From Lolium rigidum (Eukaryota > Streptophyta > Magnoliopsida > Poales > Poaceae), in the NCBI RefSeq assembly GCF_022539505.1, contig NC_061514.1:252638124-252702123 (forward strand): a stretch of 64,000 nucleotides of DNA, read 5' to 3'. How positions within the stretch are numbered: the stretch's first letter is position 1; every line of letters starts with the position of its first letter. This document shows positions 34,624 through 46,572 of this stretch, piece after piece. A model generated the notes under the pieces. It did not search any database. It was not told the DNA's origin and saw nothing but the letters and a program-made list of their open reading frames with translations. The translations under genes were made by a program, and so were the position numbers.

Positions 34624-34658
34624 TGCTGCCTAGATCGCAAGATGCGATCTAGGCAGCA
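34624..34658 (-). other. 16-bp perfect hairpin in LTR T
   Basis: Arms 34624-34639 and 34643-34658 are perfectly complementary (TGCTGCCTAGATCGCA) around a 3-base loop. It lies about 105 nt downstream of the TATA box in the transcript. Confidence 0.85.
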
Positions 34659-34762
34659 TGGTGCTTACCCGGAAGAAACCCTCGAGACGGGGGAGTTGGC
34701 GATGCGCCGAGATTGGTTTGTGGTGAACGTGATTGTTGTTTATTTCATAAACCCTAGATACA

Positions 34763-34770
34763 TATTTATA
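34763..34770 (-). promoter_or_regulatory. TATA box of LTR T
   Basis: The minus strand reads TATAAATA within GACTATAAATATGTATC, about 215 bp from the LTR start. Confidence 0.65.
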
Positions 34771-34985
34771 GTCTAGGGGACTTTCTAATTCAGGCGTGCA
34801 CCTAACCGTGCACGGGTTAAACTCTAACTTCTAAACGACACGTATCCTACTATGTTACAGATACACGGGCAAACTAGCCCAAACTTGATACACAAGGCCG
34901 ATTCATGTATTTCTTCTATGTATATCCTTCAAGCCCATCTCACTTACGGCCCATCTCCTGATTTGGCCAAAATCTGGTGATAACA

Positions 34986-36097
34986 CATGTAAATTATATC
35001 TTACAAGTTGCAAGCCTCATGCATAGTATACTAATAGTGCCCGCACCTTGTCCTAATTAGCTTGCGTTAACACGGATTATCATTGCATATCATATGTTTC
35101 AACCAAGTGTCACAAAGGGGTACCTCTATGCCGTCTGTACAAAGTTCTAAGGAGAAAGCTCGCATTTGGATTTCTCGCTTTTGATTATTCTCAACTTAGA
35201 CATCCATACCGGGACAACATAGACAACAGATAATGGACTCCTCTTTAATGCATAAGCATTTAACAACAGTTATTATTCTCATAAGAGATTGAGGATTAGC
35301 TATCCAAACTGAAACTTCCACCATGAATCATGGCTTTAGTTAGCGGCCCAATGTTCTTCTCTAACAGTATGCATACTCAAACTATTTGATTGTGAAAACC
35401 GCCCTTACTTCAGACAAGACGAACATGCATAGCAACTCACATGATATTCAACAAAGGTAAAAGAGTTGATGGCGTCCCAGAAAACATGGTTATCGCACAA
35501 CAAGCAACTTAATAAGAGATAAAGTGCATAAGTACATATTCAATACCACAATAGTTTTTAGGCTATTTGTCCCATGAGCTATATATTGCAAAGGCGAATG
35601 ATGCAAATTTTAAAGGTAGCACTCAAGCAATTTACTTTGGAATGGCGGAGAAATACCATGTAGTAGGTAGGTATGGTGGACACAAATGGCATAGTGGTTG
35701 GCTCAAGGATTTTGGATGCATGAGAAGTATTCCCTCTCGATACAAGGTTTAGGCTAGCAAGGTTATTTGAAACAAACACAAGGATGAACCGGTGCAGCAA
35801 AACTCACATAAAAGACATATTGTAAACATTATAAGACTCTACACCGTCTTCCTTGTTGTTCAAACTCAATACTAGAAATTATCTAGACTTTAGAGAGACC
35901 AAATATGCAAACCAAATTTTAGCAAGCTCTATGTATTTCTTCATTAATAGGTGCAAAGTATATGATGCAAGAGCTTAAACATGAGCACAAAAATTGCCAA
36001 GTATCAAATTATTCAAGACATTTTAGAATTACTACATGTAGCATTTCCCAATTCCAACCATATAACAATTTAACGAAGAAGATTCAACCTTCGCCAT
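34986..36097 (-). other. B2 3' noncoding region, distal part
   Basis: About 1.1 kb matching 26508-27600 of B1. No gene supported. Confidence 0.75.
36093..36097. repeat. Target site duplication of S, left copy (gccat)
   Basis: gccat precedes TGTCAACACC and recurs at 41426-41430. B1 shows the empty site near 27603. Confidence 0.93.
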
Positions 36098-37984
36098 TGT
36101 CAACACCCGGATTTTTAAGTCCAGATGCCTATTATGCCATTCCTCGCAATCCCAGGAATATTGTTTTTGCGAGACATAATAGATTGATATCACAACACAT
36201 CATTCATTACAACACATAATCGTCTTACAAAATAAAGGATCACATGATCCAGTCTCATTACAATAATAGAAGTTCTATTTATTCATTACATAACACATAG
36301 CGGAAGCGAAAGTAGCGTAGTAGTAGTCCATCTATTCCACAGGCAACTGTTGACGTCAGGAGTAATCCTAGTTGTCGTAGACGTCCTGATGTCCTTCTTC
36401 CGGGTTCTCGTACTCATCTTCATAGTCTGGCCATTTGAATAGCCAGGGACACAGCCATGAGTACTTTAAAGTACTCGCAAACTAATACTAAGGTAAACAC
36501 TATCAACTATAGTAAGGGGGTTCTAAGCTCTAGTTTCATTTGCATAAAGCCAGTTTTATTTCATAAGCACTTTTAATAATCAAAAGCCCTTTTCAAATAA
36601 CTAACTCAAGTGGGAACATTAGTGTCATTCCCACAACTCAGTTGTGATTCCAAGTCAAAGTCACCTTTCAATTCAAGTCACAATTCACCATTCATATTTT
36701 TAGAAAATTTCTGATGACGGAACAGTATGGCCTTTCCAACTGTCCATAACCGCGGACGCGGCTATTCGAATAGGTTTAACTCTGCAGAGGTTGCACACTT
36801 GTGCCACAACAATTGCAATAGTTCGTCAGGGGTAACTGGCCCTGATTTATCGTACGCAGTACGCGAACTACCAATCCTAACCTTTCATTTACATACTCTA
36901 GTATAGGCACCTCTCCCCATGAGCTTGGCCTCCCAGGTGAAGACACGCGGTCAGCTCGGGAACCGCACGGGGCTTGGGCCGGACATTCACCTCATTTCAC
37001 GTCATTTCACATCACTTCACCAGTACGGAGGCAGCCTCGGCATAACCCCTATGACGCTTGTTCAGAGGCAACCCATACTAAAATACATAAGTTTCCAGCT
37101 AAGCCTTACCCAGATTCAGGTATTGTGGGGGTACTTGTAAAATTGGAATGGTATCGCATCCGAACCCAACCATCAGTGTTTTAGTAAAATTCACCAAGTC
37201 ATTCACCAGTCATATTCACCTTCAAAATCTTTCAATAGAATGACTCATCATTCCAAGGTTTTCAAAGTCATTTCAATTCACAAGTTCCCAATTAGAGTAG
37301 TCACTTTTAATATTGAGCACTAGCCACTAGTTATGAGGGGTGCTAAGTATCTTGGAGCTTGCTAGGCTAAGTGTGATTCTCTTGTACTACTCTATAATTC
37401 AACCAAGTGAATCATAATTCAAAAAGTAACTTTGATAAATAAAATCAAGTAAAGCTTGTAAAGTAAAAAACTTGGGATAGGTTCATAAAGTAAAATGTAA
37501 TGGTGCCTTGCTCTTGTAGAGCTTTGCACTTGGCAAGAATATAAACTTGCAACCAAAATAGTTGCATTAGTCTAGCTTGCATTGGTAATAGCTTGCCATA
37601 ATATAGCTTGCCTTGATTGGTGATGTGATCAAAGTTTTCTTGCTCTTCCTCTTGGTAGAAGACCTCTTCCTCTTGATAGTCTCCGGTACTAGATTCTATA
37701 AACGAATACGAGGATACAATCACCAAACAACACTTAAGTAGTCTTAATTTGCCTTAATGGCTCACACAATGAATCTTAGCATCACTACTTAACATCTATT
37801 CACAAATTATTCTAGGGTTTCTTTATTTAATATTAGGAGAAATAATTTCCTCTTATTGAAAATTTAAATTAAGGTTTCTCTTTGGTTTGGAGAAATAATT
37901 TCCTCTCATCGAATTCTTCTTTAATTTCTATTATGAATAATATATGACCTAGGTTGACCAAAGTCAACCTCTTCATACTTATCA

Positions 37985-38465
37985 TTTGAGAAAATGATTT
38001 AAATGAGGTTCCATACCTCATGCAATTTAATACTAACATGGTAGTGATTTAATGTTACCAAATAACTCAATATGAGATTATATAGACCATGGTCACTACC
38101 TCATGTTGAATTACTTGAGAACAAGGTTTAAATGAGAGGAAAACCTCTCATATGATTTAACACATAGTTGTAACTAATTTAAAAACTACTATTGAGGTGA
38201 TTTAATATTCTCAAATAACCAGGGATGATCCCATGTTGACCAAGGTCAACACTTCACACTTAGTATTTGAGAAAAGTGATTTAAATGAGATTCATCATCT
38301 CATGTGATGTAATTAACCTTTGCAATTTAAATCCTATGTTGATTTAAAATCTACAAGTGAGCAAGTATGAGCCTAAGCATTTAAAGTTCAACACATTACT
38401 TCATATCACTTGTGAGAATGATTTAAATGAGGTGCTACACCTCATAGATTTAAATTCCTAAAATT
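37985..38465 (-). repeat. Four-copy degenerate repeat in S, about 125-150 bp period
   Basis: Each unit has TTGAGAA, then TGATTTAAATGAGG, a short gap and CCTCAT, so a small inverted repeat (ATGAGGT/ACCTCAT) recurs near 38000, 38125, 38280 and 38425. Confidence 0.7.
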
Positions 38466-39340
38466 TGATATGGTTTAAATGGACTAGTATTGACTACATA
38501 GCCAATATTTTGATTCTAGCCCATGATCATATACAGAACCCATATCATATTTTTACATAGTAAATTATAGTTTGTTAAATGTGAATTATTGCAATTGGAT
38601 TCACTTCAAAATTCAAAGTGGTTGATTTTTAAGATTTATTTAAATACTGAAAAGTCTCTGTTTTGTTAATTTTGCTATTCCAACTCTACACAAGATATGA
38701 GGTTGAATCCAGTGACGTTAGCTAGATAATTTCATAAGCTTTCTGAATATATAAAATTGTCTAAATTTGGTTCAGTAGATTTTAAACTATTCAAATTTTA
38801 ATTCAGCATCAGCAGGGAATTTAAATTAACAGAAATTCGATTTTTGAATTTAGTGGGCTTGGCGGGAACGCGAATTGGGCTAAACGGGCGAAAAGACTTG
38901 GGCCGGCCCAGCAGTGTGACTAGCACACGCGGGCCGCCCCGACGATGCGGGCTCCACCCGTCGGTGACCCTTAAAGGGCGAAACGGTATGGCGAAATCTG
39001 GGGCGTAGGATTAGAGGTGGGATCTACGGCTCACAGTGGTCGTCTTCTCCGGCGAGAAGGCGAGGTTCTGGCGGCGAGCCTAGGGGGTCGGCGGCGTGCT
39101 GAAGCTCCGGCGATCAACGGCGTCGATGCACAGCGGGGTTGTCGAGGACGGGGAGTGTACTGGTGGTCGCGGCGTCGCTTGGGGAGGCGTCAATCGTCGT
39201 CTTCTTCCTCAGTACCGCCGCGGAATCCAGCGAGCAATTGACGGGCTATGGTGCAAATTGGAGAGGGGGAGTGAGTCGAGGAGATCCAGGAGAAGGAGGG
39301 GAGCGACTTTGCTGTGGAGAAGGGAGCGGGGAAATGGCTC

Positions 39341-39348
39341 TATTTATA
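39341..39348 (-). promoter_or_regulatory. TATA box of solo LTR S
   Basis: The minus strand reads TATAAATA in CCTATAAATAGAGCC, followed on the minus strand by a GC-rich leader of about 400 bp (down to about 38900). Confidence 0.7.
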
Positions 39349-41425
39349 GGAACGCAGGGTGACCGCGGGGTGCTGTGGGGGTCATCGACGGCGAGGCCGT
39401 TCCAGGGAGCGAAGGGGCAAGCTATGATGCGCGGCGTGTAGGCGCCGTCCTGGCGATGCTCTAGGTGCAGAGGGCGCAGCGAGAGGACGAAGGAATCGTT
39501 CGGGCGCGTGCAATGTCTGCGGCGGTACCCGCGGCATAAATCCGACGAGGACGACGGTGACAAGGCCGCCGCAGCTCCTAGAGTGTGTCTAGGCGATAGA
39601 GGGCGTGGAGTGGATGCTCGATGCAGTGCTAGCCTTTGCGGGGGTGGAGTAGGGTGCTCGAGCGCACGGCGTCCTGGCGCGTCCGGAGCGTGATCACCAC
39701 GCCGGCTGGCATGTTCTGGCAGGTTTTGGGCGTGCTGGTTTTGGCCAATTCCGTGCATGGGTGAGCCAAGGCTTGGTACTGGCAGTGTCCTTGTGTGTTA
39801 GAGATGCTCTGTGACATGGTGAAAGAGAGAGGGGAGACCCAGAGAGATGAGTGGCATGGGTGGCCGGCATGGTGCACGGTATGGTGCTTTGGCAGCCATC
39901 TCTCCACTTTAATCGCCCAAAGCAGGTACTAGGCTTGATGCAGGCGTTGCAGAGGGTGGTGATCATCACGAGTTGAAAGGGGTTTAGGCCAAAATCCTCT
40001 GGATAATAGCATGTAACATGAACCAAAGATGCCGCTCGCTGAGTGTTTGATTAAATGGCCGCAAGAACATTTTGTCGAATTTTGGAATTATTTTTGGTGA
40101 GTCTTAATCATATAATTAATGTGAAAGATTGGTGGTGGTGGTGTTCATTTTGGAGTTGTTTTGCAAAGTTTCAAATTTGGCATGATCTTCTCATAATTTC
40201 AAAGTCTCCACTTGTCACCTCTCTACTGGTCAACCTGGTCAACATCAGCACTAATGGTCAACATGAGAGTTGTTCACTTTCATATGGTCTTGGATGACAT
40301 GGCAATAGTTGACCAAGTTTGGTTGAAGAAAAGTCAAAGCCAGAGGGGTAAGGAGGGGATCATGTTAAAAATCACCCAAATGACCATCATCACATGTGAG
40401 ATGGTTTTGAGATTTCCTTTAATTTGATTCTTGTTTCTTTGATGAAATTGTGTTTGTTTATCATATATAAGTATTCTACAAGCAATAGATCAAGCATTGG
40501 TGGCCTTGGTTGAAGATTTGCAATTTTGGCTAAGTGTATGTGAGTGAATTTTGGGGATTTTCTCCCTATTTGATTTCTCCCCATTTGAGTTGACTTTTGT
40601 TGACTCTAATGTGGTTCTTATTAGTTTAGAAACATTTTCCAACCATTGAAACCAATTCAAATGGTCTTGTTCAAATATTTGCAAAAATGGCCATAACACA
40701 TAAGAGGTGATGTGTCAATTTTCATTATTCTTGTTAATTGTTCATCTTGCTTTACTTGGACATGGGTTGGGGTCAATTTAGCATTGGATTAGGTTTAGAG
40801 AAGGTTTCCCAACATTTGGTCAAGGTTTAAAGTCATAGCTCAAAAATTGGGTATTATGGCTATGTGTCACATATGCCTCTATGCATATGTTGCATTTGAA
40901 TTTTAATTTGACTTGGCTTGACCCAAATGGTGTTTTTGAGTGTTGAAATGGTATATAGGAGTGATCCCTCCATTCATAACATGTACTAGGGTCAATATTC
41001 TTAATTTCACAAATTTGCACTTTTCTCTCATATGCCTCTATGGCATTTTTAGTTTCTTTTTACTTTCTTTGGAAACCACTTGGATTTGGTTGGATAAGCC
41101 TTAGGTAAGGTGTATGAAGGTTTTCCAAACCTCTAAGAAAAGTAGAAAAGCTTAGGGTAAAGTTTTATAAATATAGCCATAGGCACATATGCCTTTTTCT
41201 TATCTAATTTCCTTTTATTTTATTTTAACTAAGATGGTGAAAAGAGGGGTGAGATTTAGGGTTTAAGATTATTTCAAACTACTATAACAAGCAATCATAG
41301 CAACAGCACAAGAATTAAGCAAGATCACTATGTATCCTACTTAATTAATAAAAGTTTTTGTTGGTTCCAAAATTTGGAACTAGTGAAATTCATTTGTTTT
41401 ATTTTGAAATTCTTGGGATGTTACA

Positions 41426-41430
41426 GCCAT
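41426..41430. repeat. Target site duplication of S, right copy (gccat)
   Basis: Matches 36093-36097. Confidence 0.93.
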
Positions 41431-42348
41431 GAATACTATGAGTAAAGCCTAAGGACATATTTGTCCATATGCAACAGCGGAGTATGTCTCTCTCTCCCAC
41501 ACAATGAATGCTAGGATCCATTTTATTCAAACAAAAACAAAAACAAAAACAAACCGACGCTCCAAGCAAAGCACATAAGATGTGATGGAATACAAATATA
41601 GTTTCAGGGGAGGAACCTGATAATGTTGTCGATGAAGAAGGGGATGCCTTGGGCATCCCCAAGCTTAGACGCTTGAGTCTTCTTAAAATATGCAGGGGTG
41701 AACCACCGGGCATCCCCAAGCTTAGAGCTTTCACTCTCCTTGATCATATTGTATCATCTCCCTCTCTTGATCCTTGAAAACTTCCTCCACACCAAACTCG
41801 AAACAACTCATTAGAGGGTTAGTGCATAATAAAAATTCACATGTTCAGAGGTGACATAATCATTCTTAACACTTCGGACATTGCACAAAGCTACTGGACA
41901 TTAATGGAACAAAGAAATTCATCCGTCATAGCAAAAGAGGCAATGCGAAATAAAAGGCAGAATCCGTCAAAACGTAACGATCCCGTAAAGACGGATTTTA
42001 TTTAGGCACCAGACTTGCTCAAATGAAAATGCCCAAATTTAATGAAAGTTGCGGGATCACACACGTAAATTGTCATATTTTTCTGATCTACCTACAGAGA
42101 GGCAGGTCGAAATTCGTGACAGCAAAGAAATCTGTTTCTGCGCAGTAATCCAAATCTAGTATGAACCTTACTATCAACGACTTTACTTGGCACAACAATG
42201 CACAAAACTAAGATAAGGAGAGGTTGCTACAGTAGTAAACAACTTCCAAGACTCAAATATAAAATAAAAGTGCAGAAGTAAAAAACATGGGTTGTCTCCC
42301 ATAAGCGCTTTTCTTTAACGCCTTTCAGTTAGGCGCAGAAAGTGTATA
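41431..42348 (-). other. B2 3' noncoding region, proximal part
   Basis: About 920 bp, no gene. It contains the conserved hairpin 41640-41660 and the ATGGG/CCCAT hairpin 42287-42302 near the protease stop. Confidence 0.75.
41640..41660 (-). other. Conserved perfect hairpin in B2
   Basis: GGGGATGCC/GGCATCCCC, 9-bp stem and 3-base loop, next to a polypurine-like tract. Confidence 0.78.
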
Positions 42349-44444
42349 TCAAGTATTGTCAAGAGACGAAGTATCAACATCATAATTTTTTCTAATAATA
42401 GAATCAAAAGGTAACTTCATTCTCTTTCTAGGGAAGTGTTCCATACCTTTCTTGAGAGGAAATTGATATTTAATATTACCTTCCTTCATATCAATGATAG
42501 CTCCAACAGTTCGAAGAAAAGGTCTTCCCAATATAATGGGACAAGATGCATTGCATTCAATATCCAAGACAACAAAATCAACGGGGACAAGGTTATTGTT
42601 AACGGTAATGCGAACATTATCAACTCTCCCAAAAGGTTTCTTTGTAGCATTATCAACAAGATTAACATCCAAATAACAATTTTTCAATGGTGGCAAGTCA
42701 AGCATATCATAAATTTTCTTAGGCATAACGGAAATACTTGCACCAAGATCACATAAAGCATTACAATCAAAGTCATTGACCTTCATCTTAATGATGGGCT
42801 CCCAACCATCCTCTAGCTTTCTAGGAATAGAAGTTTTAAGTTTTAGTTTCTCCTCTCTAGCTTTTATGAGAGCATTTGTAATATGTTTTGTGAAAGCCAA
42901 GTTTATAGCACTAGCATTAGGACTCTTAGCAAGTTTTTGTAAGAACTTTATAACTTCAGAGATATGGCAATCATCAAAATTCAAACCATTACAATCTAAA
43001 GCAATGGGATCATCATCCCCAATGTTGGAAAAAATTTCAGCAGTTTTATCACAGGCAGTTTCAGGCAATTTTGCAGGCTTTGCATTAGAAGTGGAAACAT
43101 TGCCAACACCAATTATTCTACCATTGATAGTAGGAGGTGCAGCAACATGTGAATCATTAACATTGCTAGTGGTGGTAATAGTCCAAACTTTAGCTACATT
43201 ATTCTCTTTAGCTAGTTTTTCATTTTCTTCTCTTTCCCACCTAGCATGCAATTCGGCCATCAATATTATATTCTCATTAATTCTAACTTGGATGGCATTT
43301 GCTGTAGTAATAATTTTATTTTCAATATTCTTATTAGGCATAACTTCCGATTTCAAAAGATCAACATCAGAGGCAAGACTATCAACCTTAGAAGCGAGAA
43401 TATCAATTTTATTGAGCTTTTCCTCAACAAATTTGTTAAAAGCAGTTTGTGTACTAATAAATTCTTTAAGCATAGCTTCAAGTCCAGGGGTGTGTTCCTA
43501 TTATTGTTGTAAGAATTCCCATAAGAATTACCATAACCGTTACCATTATTATAAGGATATGGCCTATAGTTATTACTAGAATTGTTCCGATAAGCATTGT
43601 TGTTGAAATTATTATTTTTAATGAAGTTTACATCAACATGTTCTTCTTGGGCAACCAATGAAGCTAATGGAACATTATTAGGATCAACATTAGTCCTATC
43701 ATTCACAAGCATAGACATAATAGCATCAATCTTATCACTCAAGGAAGAGGTTTCTTCGACATAATTTACCTTCTTACCTTGTGGGGCTCTTTCCGTGTGC
43801 CATTCAGAGTAATTAATCATCATATTATCAAGGAACTTTGTTGCTTCACCAAGAGTGATGGACATAAAGGTATCTCCAGCAGCTGAATCCAATAGGTTCC
43901 GCGAAGAAAAGTTCAGTCCCGCATAAAAGGTTTGGATGATCATCCAAGTAGTCAGTCCATGGGTTGGGCAATTTTTAACCAAAGATTTCATTCTTTCCCA
44001 AGCTTGTGCAACATGCTCATTATCCAATTGTTTAAAATTCATTATGCTACTCCTCAAATATATAATTTTGGCAGGGCGATAATATCTACCAATAAAAGCA
44101 TCCTTGCATTTAGTCCATGAATCAATACTATTCTTAGGCAGAGATAGCAACCAATCTTTAGCTCTTCCTCTTAATGAGAAAGGAAACAATTTTAATTTTA
44201 TAATGTCACCATCTACATCTTTATACTTTTGCATTTCACACAGTTCAACAAAGTTATTGAGATGGGCAGCAGCATCATCAGAACTAACACCGCAAAATTG
44301 CTCTCGCATAACAAGATTCAGTAAAGCAGGTTTAATTTCAAAAAATTCTGCTGTAGTAGCAGGTGGAGCAATAGGTGTGCATAAGAAATCATTATTATTT
44401 GTGGTTGTGAAGTCACACAACTTAGTATATTCAGGGGTAGCCAT
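42349..44444 (-). pseudogene. Gag-protease of B2, nearly intact, one frameshift
   Basis: The first frame (44444-43353, 363 residues) begins MATPEYTKLCDF and holds the Athila-type Gag core: FPFSLRGRAKDWLLSLP near residue 87, then AWERMKSLVKNCPTHGL and a WMIIQTFYAGLN end. An Asn/Tyr-rich stretch follows near residues 275-315. The second frame (43473-42349, 374 residues) has a coiled coil, a long linker, and protease with DLGASISVMP (Asp near residue 242) and ILGRPFL. The break lies at a G run near 43490, four G where B1 has five. The ORF ends DTSSLDNT-stop with no polymerase behind it. It would provide particles and protease, possibly also for partners without gag. Confidence 0.9.
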
Positions 44445-44696
44445 TTTAGAAGTAGTAAATAAAGCAAACTAGGTAAAGTAAATGCAAGTAACTAATTTTT
44501 GTGTGTTTTTAATATAGAGTGCAAGACAGTAAATAAAGTAAAGCTAGCAACTAATTTTTTTGTGTTTTGATATAATGCAGCAAACAAAGTAGTAAATAAA
44601 ATAAAGCAAGACAAAAACAAAGTAAAGAGATTGGATTGTGGAGACTCCCCTTGCAGCGTGTCTTGATCTCCCCGGCAACGGCGCCGGAAAAGAGCT
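44445..44696 (-). other. B2 5' leader with primer-binding site
   Basis: 250 bp between LTR and gag. The primer-binding site at 44669-44687 (minus CCGGCGCCGTTGCCGGGGA) is of tRNA-Asp type. The AT-rich leader is shared with X3 (46374-46520). Confidence 0.8.
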
Positions 44697-46289
44697 TGAT
44701 ACGCGTACGAGCACGCGTCCGTTGGGAACCCCAAGAGGAAGGTGTGATGCGTACAGCGGCAAGTTTTCCCTCAGTAAGAAACCAAGGTTTATCGAACCAG
44801 TAGGAGCCAAGAAGCACATTGATGGTTGATGGCGGCGGGATGTAGTGCGGCGCAACACCAGAGATTCCGGCGCCAACGTGGAACCTGCACAACACAACCA
44901 AAGTACTTTGCCCCAACGAAACAGTGAGGTTGTCAATCTCACCGGCTTGCTGTAACAAAGGATTAGATGTATAGTGTGGATGATGATTGTTTGCGAGAAA
45001 ACAGTAGAACAAGTATTGCGAGTGGATTGTATTCAATGTAAAAGAATGGACCGGGGTCCACAGTTCACTAGAGGTGTCTCTCCCATAAGATAAATAGCAT
45101 GTTGGGTGAACAAATTACAGTCGGGCAATTGACAAATAGAGAGGGCATGACAATGCACATACATGATATAATGAGTATTGTGAGATTTAATTGGGCATTA
45201 CGACAAAGTACATAGACCGCTATCCAAGCATGCATCTATGCCTAAAAAGTCCACCTTCGAGGTTATCATCCGAACCCCTTCCAGTATTAAGTTGCAAACA
45301 ACAGACAATTGCATTAAGTATGGTGCGTAATGTAATCAATAACTACATCCTCGGACATAGCATCAATGTTTTATCCCTAGTGGCAACAGCATATCCACAA
45401 CCTTAGAACTTTCTGTCACTGTCCCGCATTTAATGGAGGCATGAACCCACTATCGAGCATAAATACTCCCTCTTGGAGTTAAGAGCAAAAACTTGGCCGA
45501 GCCTCTACTAATAACGGAGAGCATGCAAGATCATAAACAACACATAGGTAATAGATTGATAATCAACATAACATAGTATTCTCTATCCATCGGATCCCGA
45601 CAAACACAACATATAGAATTACAGATAGATGATCTTGATCATGTTAGGCAGCTCACAAGATCCGACAATGAAGCACATGAGGAGAAGACGACCATCTAGC
45701 TACTGCTATGGACCCATAGTCCAGGGGTGAACTACTCACTCATCACTCCGGAGGCGACCATGGCGGTGAAGAGTCCTCCGGGAGATGATTCCCCTCTCCG
45801 GCAGGGTGCCGGAGGCGATCTCCTGAATCCCCCGAGATGGGATTGGCGGCGGCGGCGTCTCTGGAAGGTTTTCCGTATCGTGGCTCTCGGTACTGGGGGT
45901 TTCGTCACGGAGGCTTTAAGTAGGCGGAAGGGCAGCCTCGGAAGGGTCACGGGGCCCCACACGCAGGGCCGCGCGGGCCCCCCTTGGGCCGCGCCGCCCT
46001 AGTGTGGCGGCGGCCCGTGGCCCCACTTCGTCTTCTCTTCGGTCTTCTGGAAGCTTCGTGGCAAAATAGGCCCCTGGGCGTTGATTTCGTCCAATTCCGA
46101 GAATATTTCCTTACTAGGATTTCCGAAACCAAAAACAGCAGAAAACAGCAACTAGCTCTTCGGCATCTCGTTAATAGGTTAGTGCCGGAAAATGCATAAA
46201 TACGACATATAATGTGTATAAAACATGTAGATATCATCAATAATGTGGCATGGAACATAAGAAATTATCGATACGTCGGAGACGTATCA
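44697..46289 (-). repeat. B2 5' LTR
   Basis: 1593 bp, minus strand TGATACGTCTCCGACGTATC...GCGTATCA. Confidence 0.9.
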
Positions 46290-46344
46290 CGCATCATACC
46301 TTCCTCTTGGGGTTCCCAACGGACGTGTTAATTACGCGCAATCA
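46290..46344 (+). repeat. X3 5' LTR, last 55 bp
   Basis: Same as the end of the 3' LTR, from CGCATCATACC to ACGCGCAATCA. Confidence 0.85.
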
Positions 46345-46355
46345 AGCTCTTTTTC

Positions 46356-46373
46356 TGGCGCCGTTGCCGGGGA
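46356..46373 (+). other. X3 primer-binding site (tRNA-Asp type)
   Basis: TGGCGCCGTTGCCGGGGA, a perfect form of the site in this family, eleven bases after the LTR. Confidence 0.88.
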
Positions 46374-46522
46374 GATCAAGACACGCTGCAAGGGGAGTCT
46401 CCACAAAAAAAATTAGTTGCTAGCTTTACTTTATTTACTGTCTTGTTCTCTATATCAAAAACACAAAAAAATTAGTTACTTGCATTTAGTTTATTTAGTT
46501 TCCTTTATTTACTACTGCTAAA

Positions 46523-46567
46523 ATGAATACTCCTGAGAACACTAAGTTGTGTGATTTCACTAGTTAG
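46523..46567 (+). other. Short upstream ORF, remnant of the gag start
   Basis: The 14-codon ORF MNTPENTKLCDFTS matches the beginning of B2 Gag (MATPEYTKLCDFT) and then hits TAG. The orphan ORF starts six bases later. It shows that this element derives from a gag-bearing one. Confidence 0.8.
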
Positions 46568-46572
46568 GCTTA

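Larger units (their letters stand above)
33901..34985 (-). mobile_element. T: minus-strand LTR fragment of another family
   Basis: The minus strand starts TGTTATCACCAGATTTTGGC at 34985 and runs left into the gap, at least 1085 bp. The right flank catgt (34986-34990) would be its target duplication. It has a TATA box and several perfect hairpins. Family not identified. Confidence 0.7.
36098..41425 (-). mobile_element. S: 5.3-kb solo LTR of large-LTR (LARD-like) type
   Basis: The unit is TG...CA bounded (plus TGTCAACACC...GATGTTACA) and flanked by gccat. Its termini are inverted and imperfect (TGTAACATCC against TGTCAACACC). No internal copy of either end is seen, nor a primer-binding site, Gag or Pol, so it reads as one long LTR. 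A TATA box and GC-rich leader on the minus strand show the orientation. Barley LARD elements such as Sukkula have LTRs of this size; whether S belongs to that group is inference. Confidence 0.75.
34986..46289 (-). mobile_element. B2: Athila-like gag-protease element, minus strand, split by solo LTR S
   Basis: The 5' LTR is at 44697-46289, the primer-binding site at 44669-44687, gag-protease at 42349-44444, then a noncoding 3' region interrupted by S. The left end is cut by T and the gap, so the 3' LTR is not seen. The 3' region is almost the same as in B1. On its right it sits in an LTR end that belongs to X3. Confidence 0.87.

Noticed and set aside
39246..39758. 170-residue minus-strand ORF rich in Pro, Arg and His in solo LTR S
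   Set aside because: It covers the TATA box and GC-rich leader of the LTR. The composition is that of a GC-rich noncoding region and no motif is seen.
46356..46373. tRNA-Asp gene fragment
   Set aside because: Only the 18 bases complementary to the tRNA 3' end are present, right after an LTR. This is a primer-binding site.
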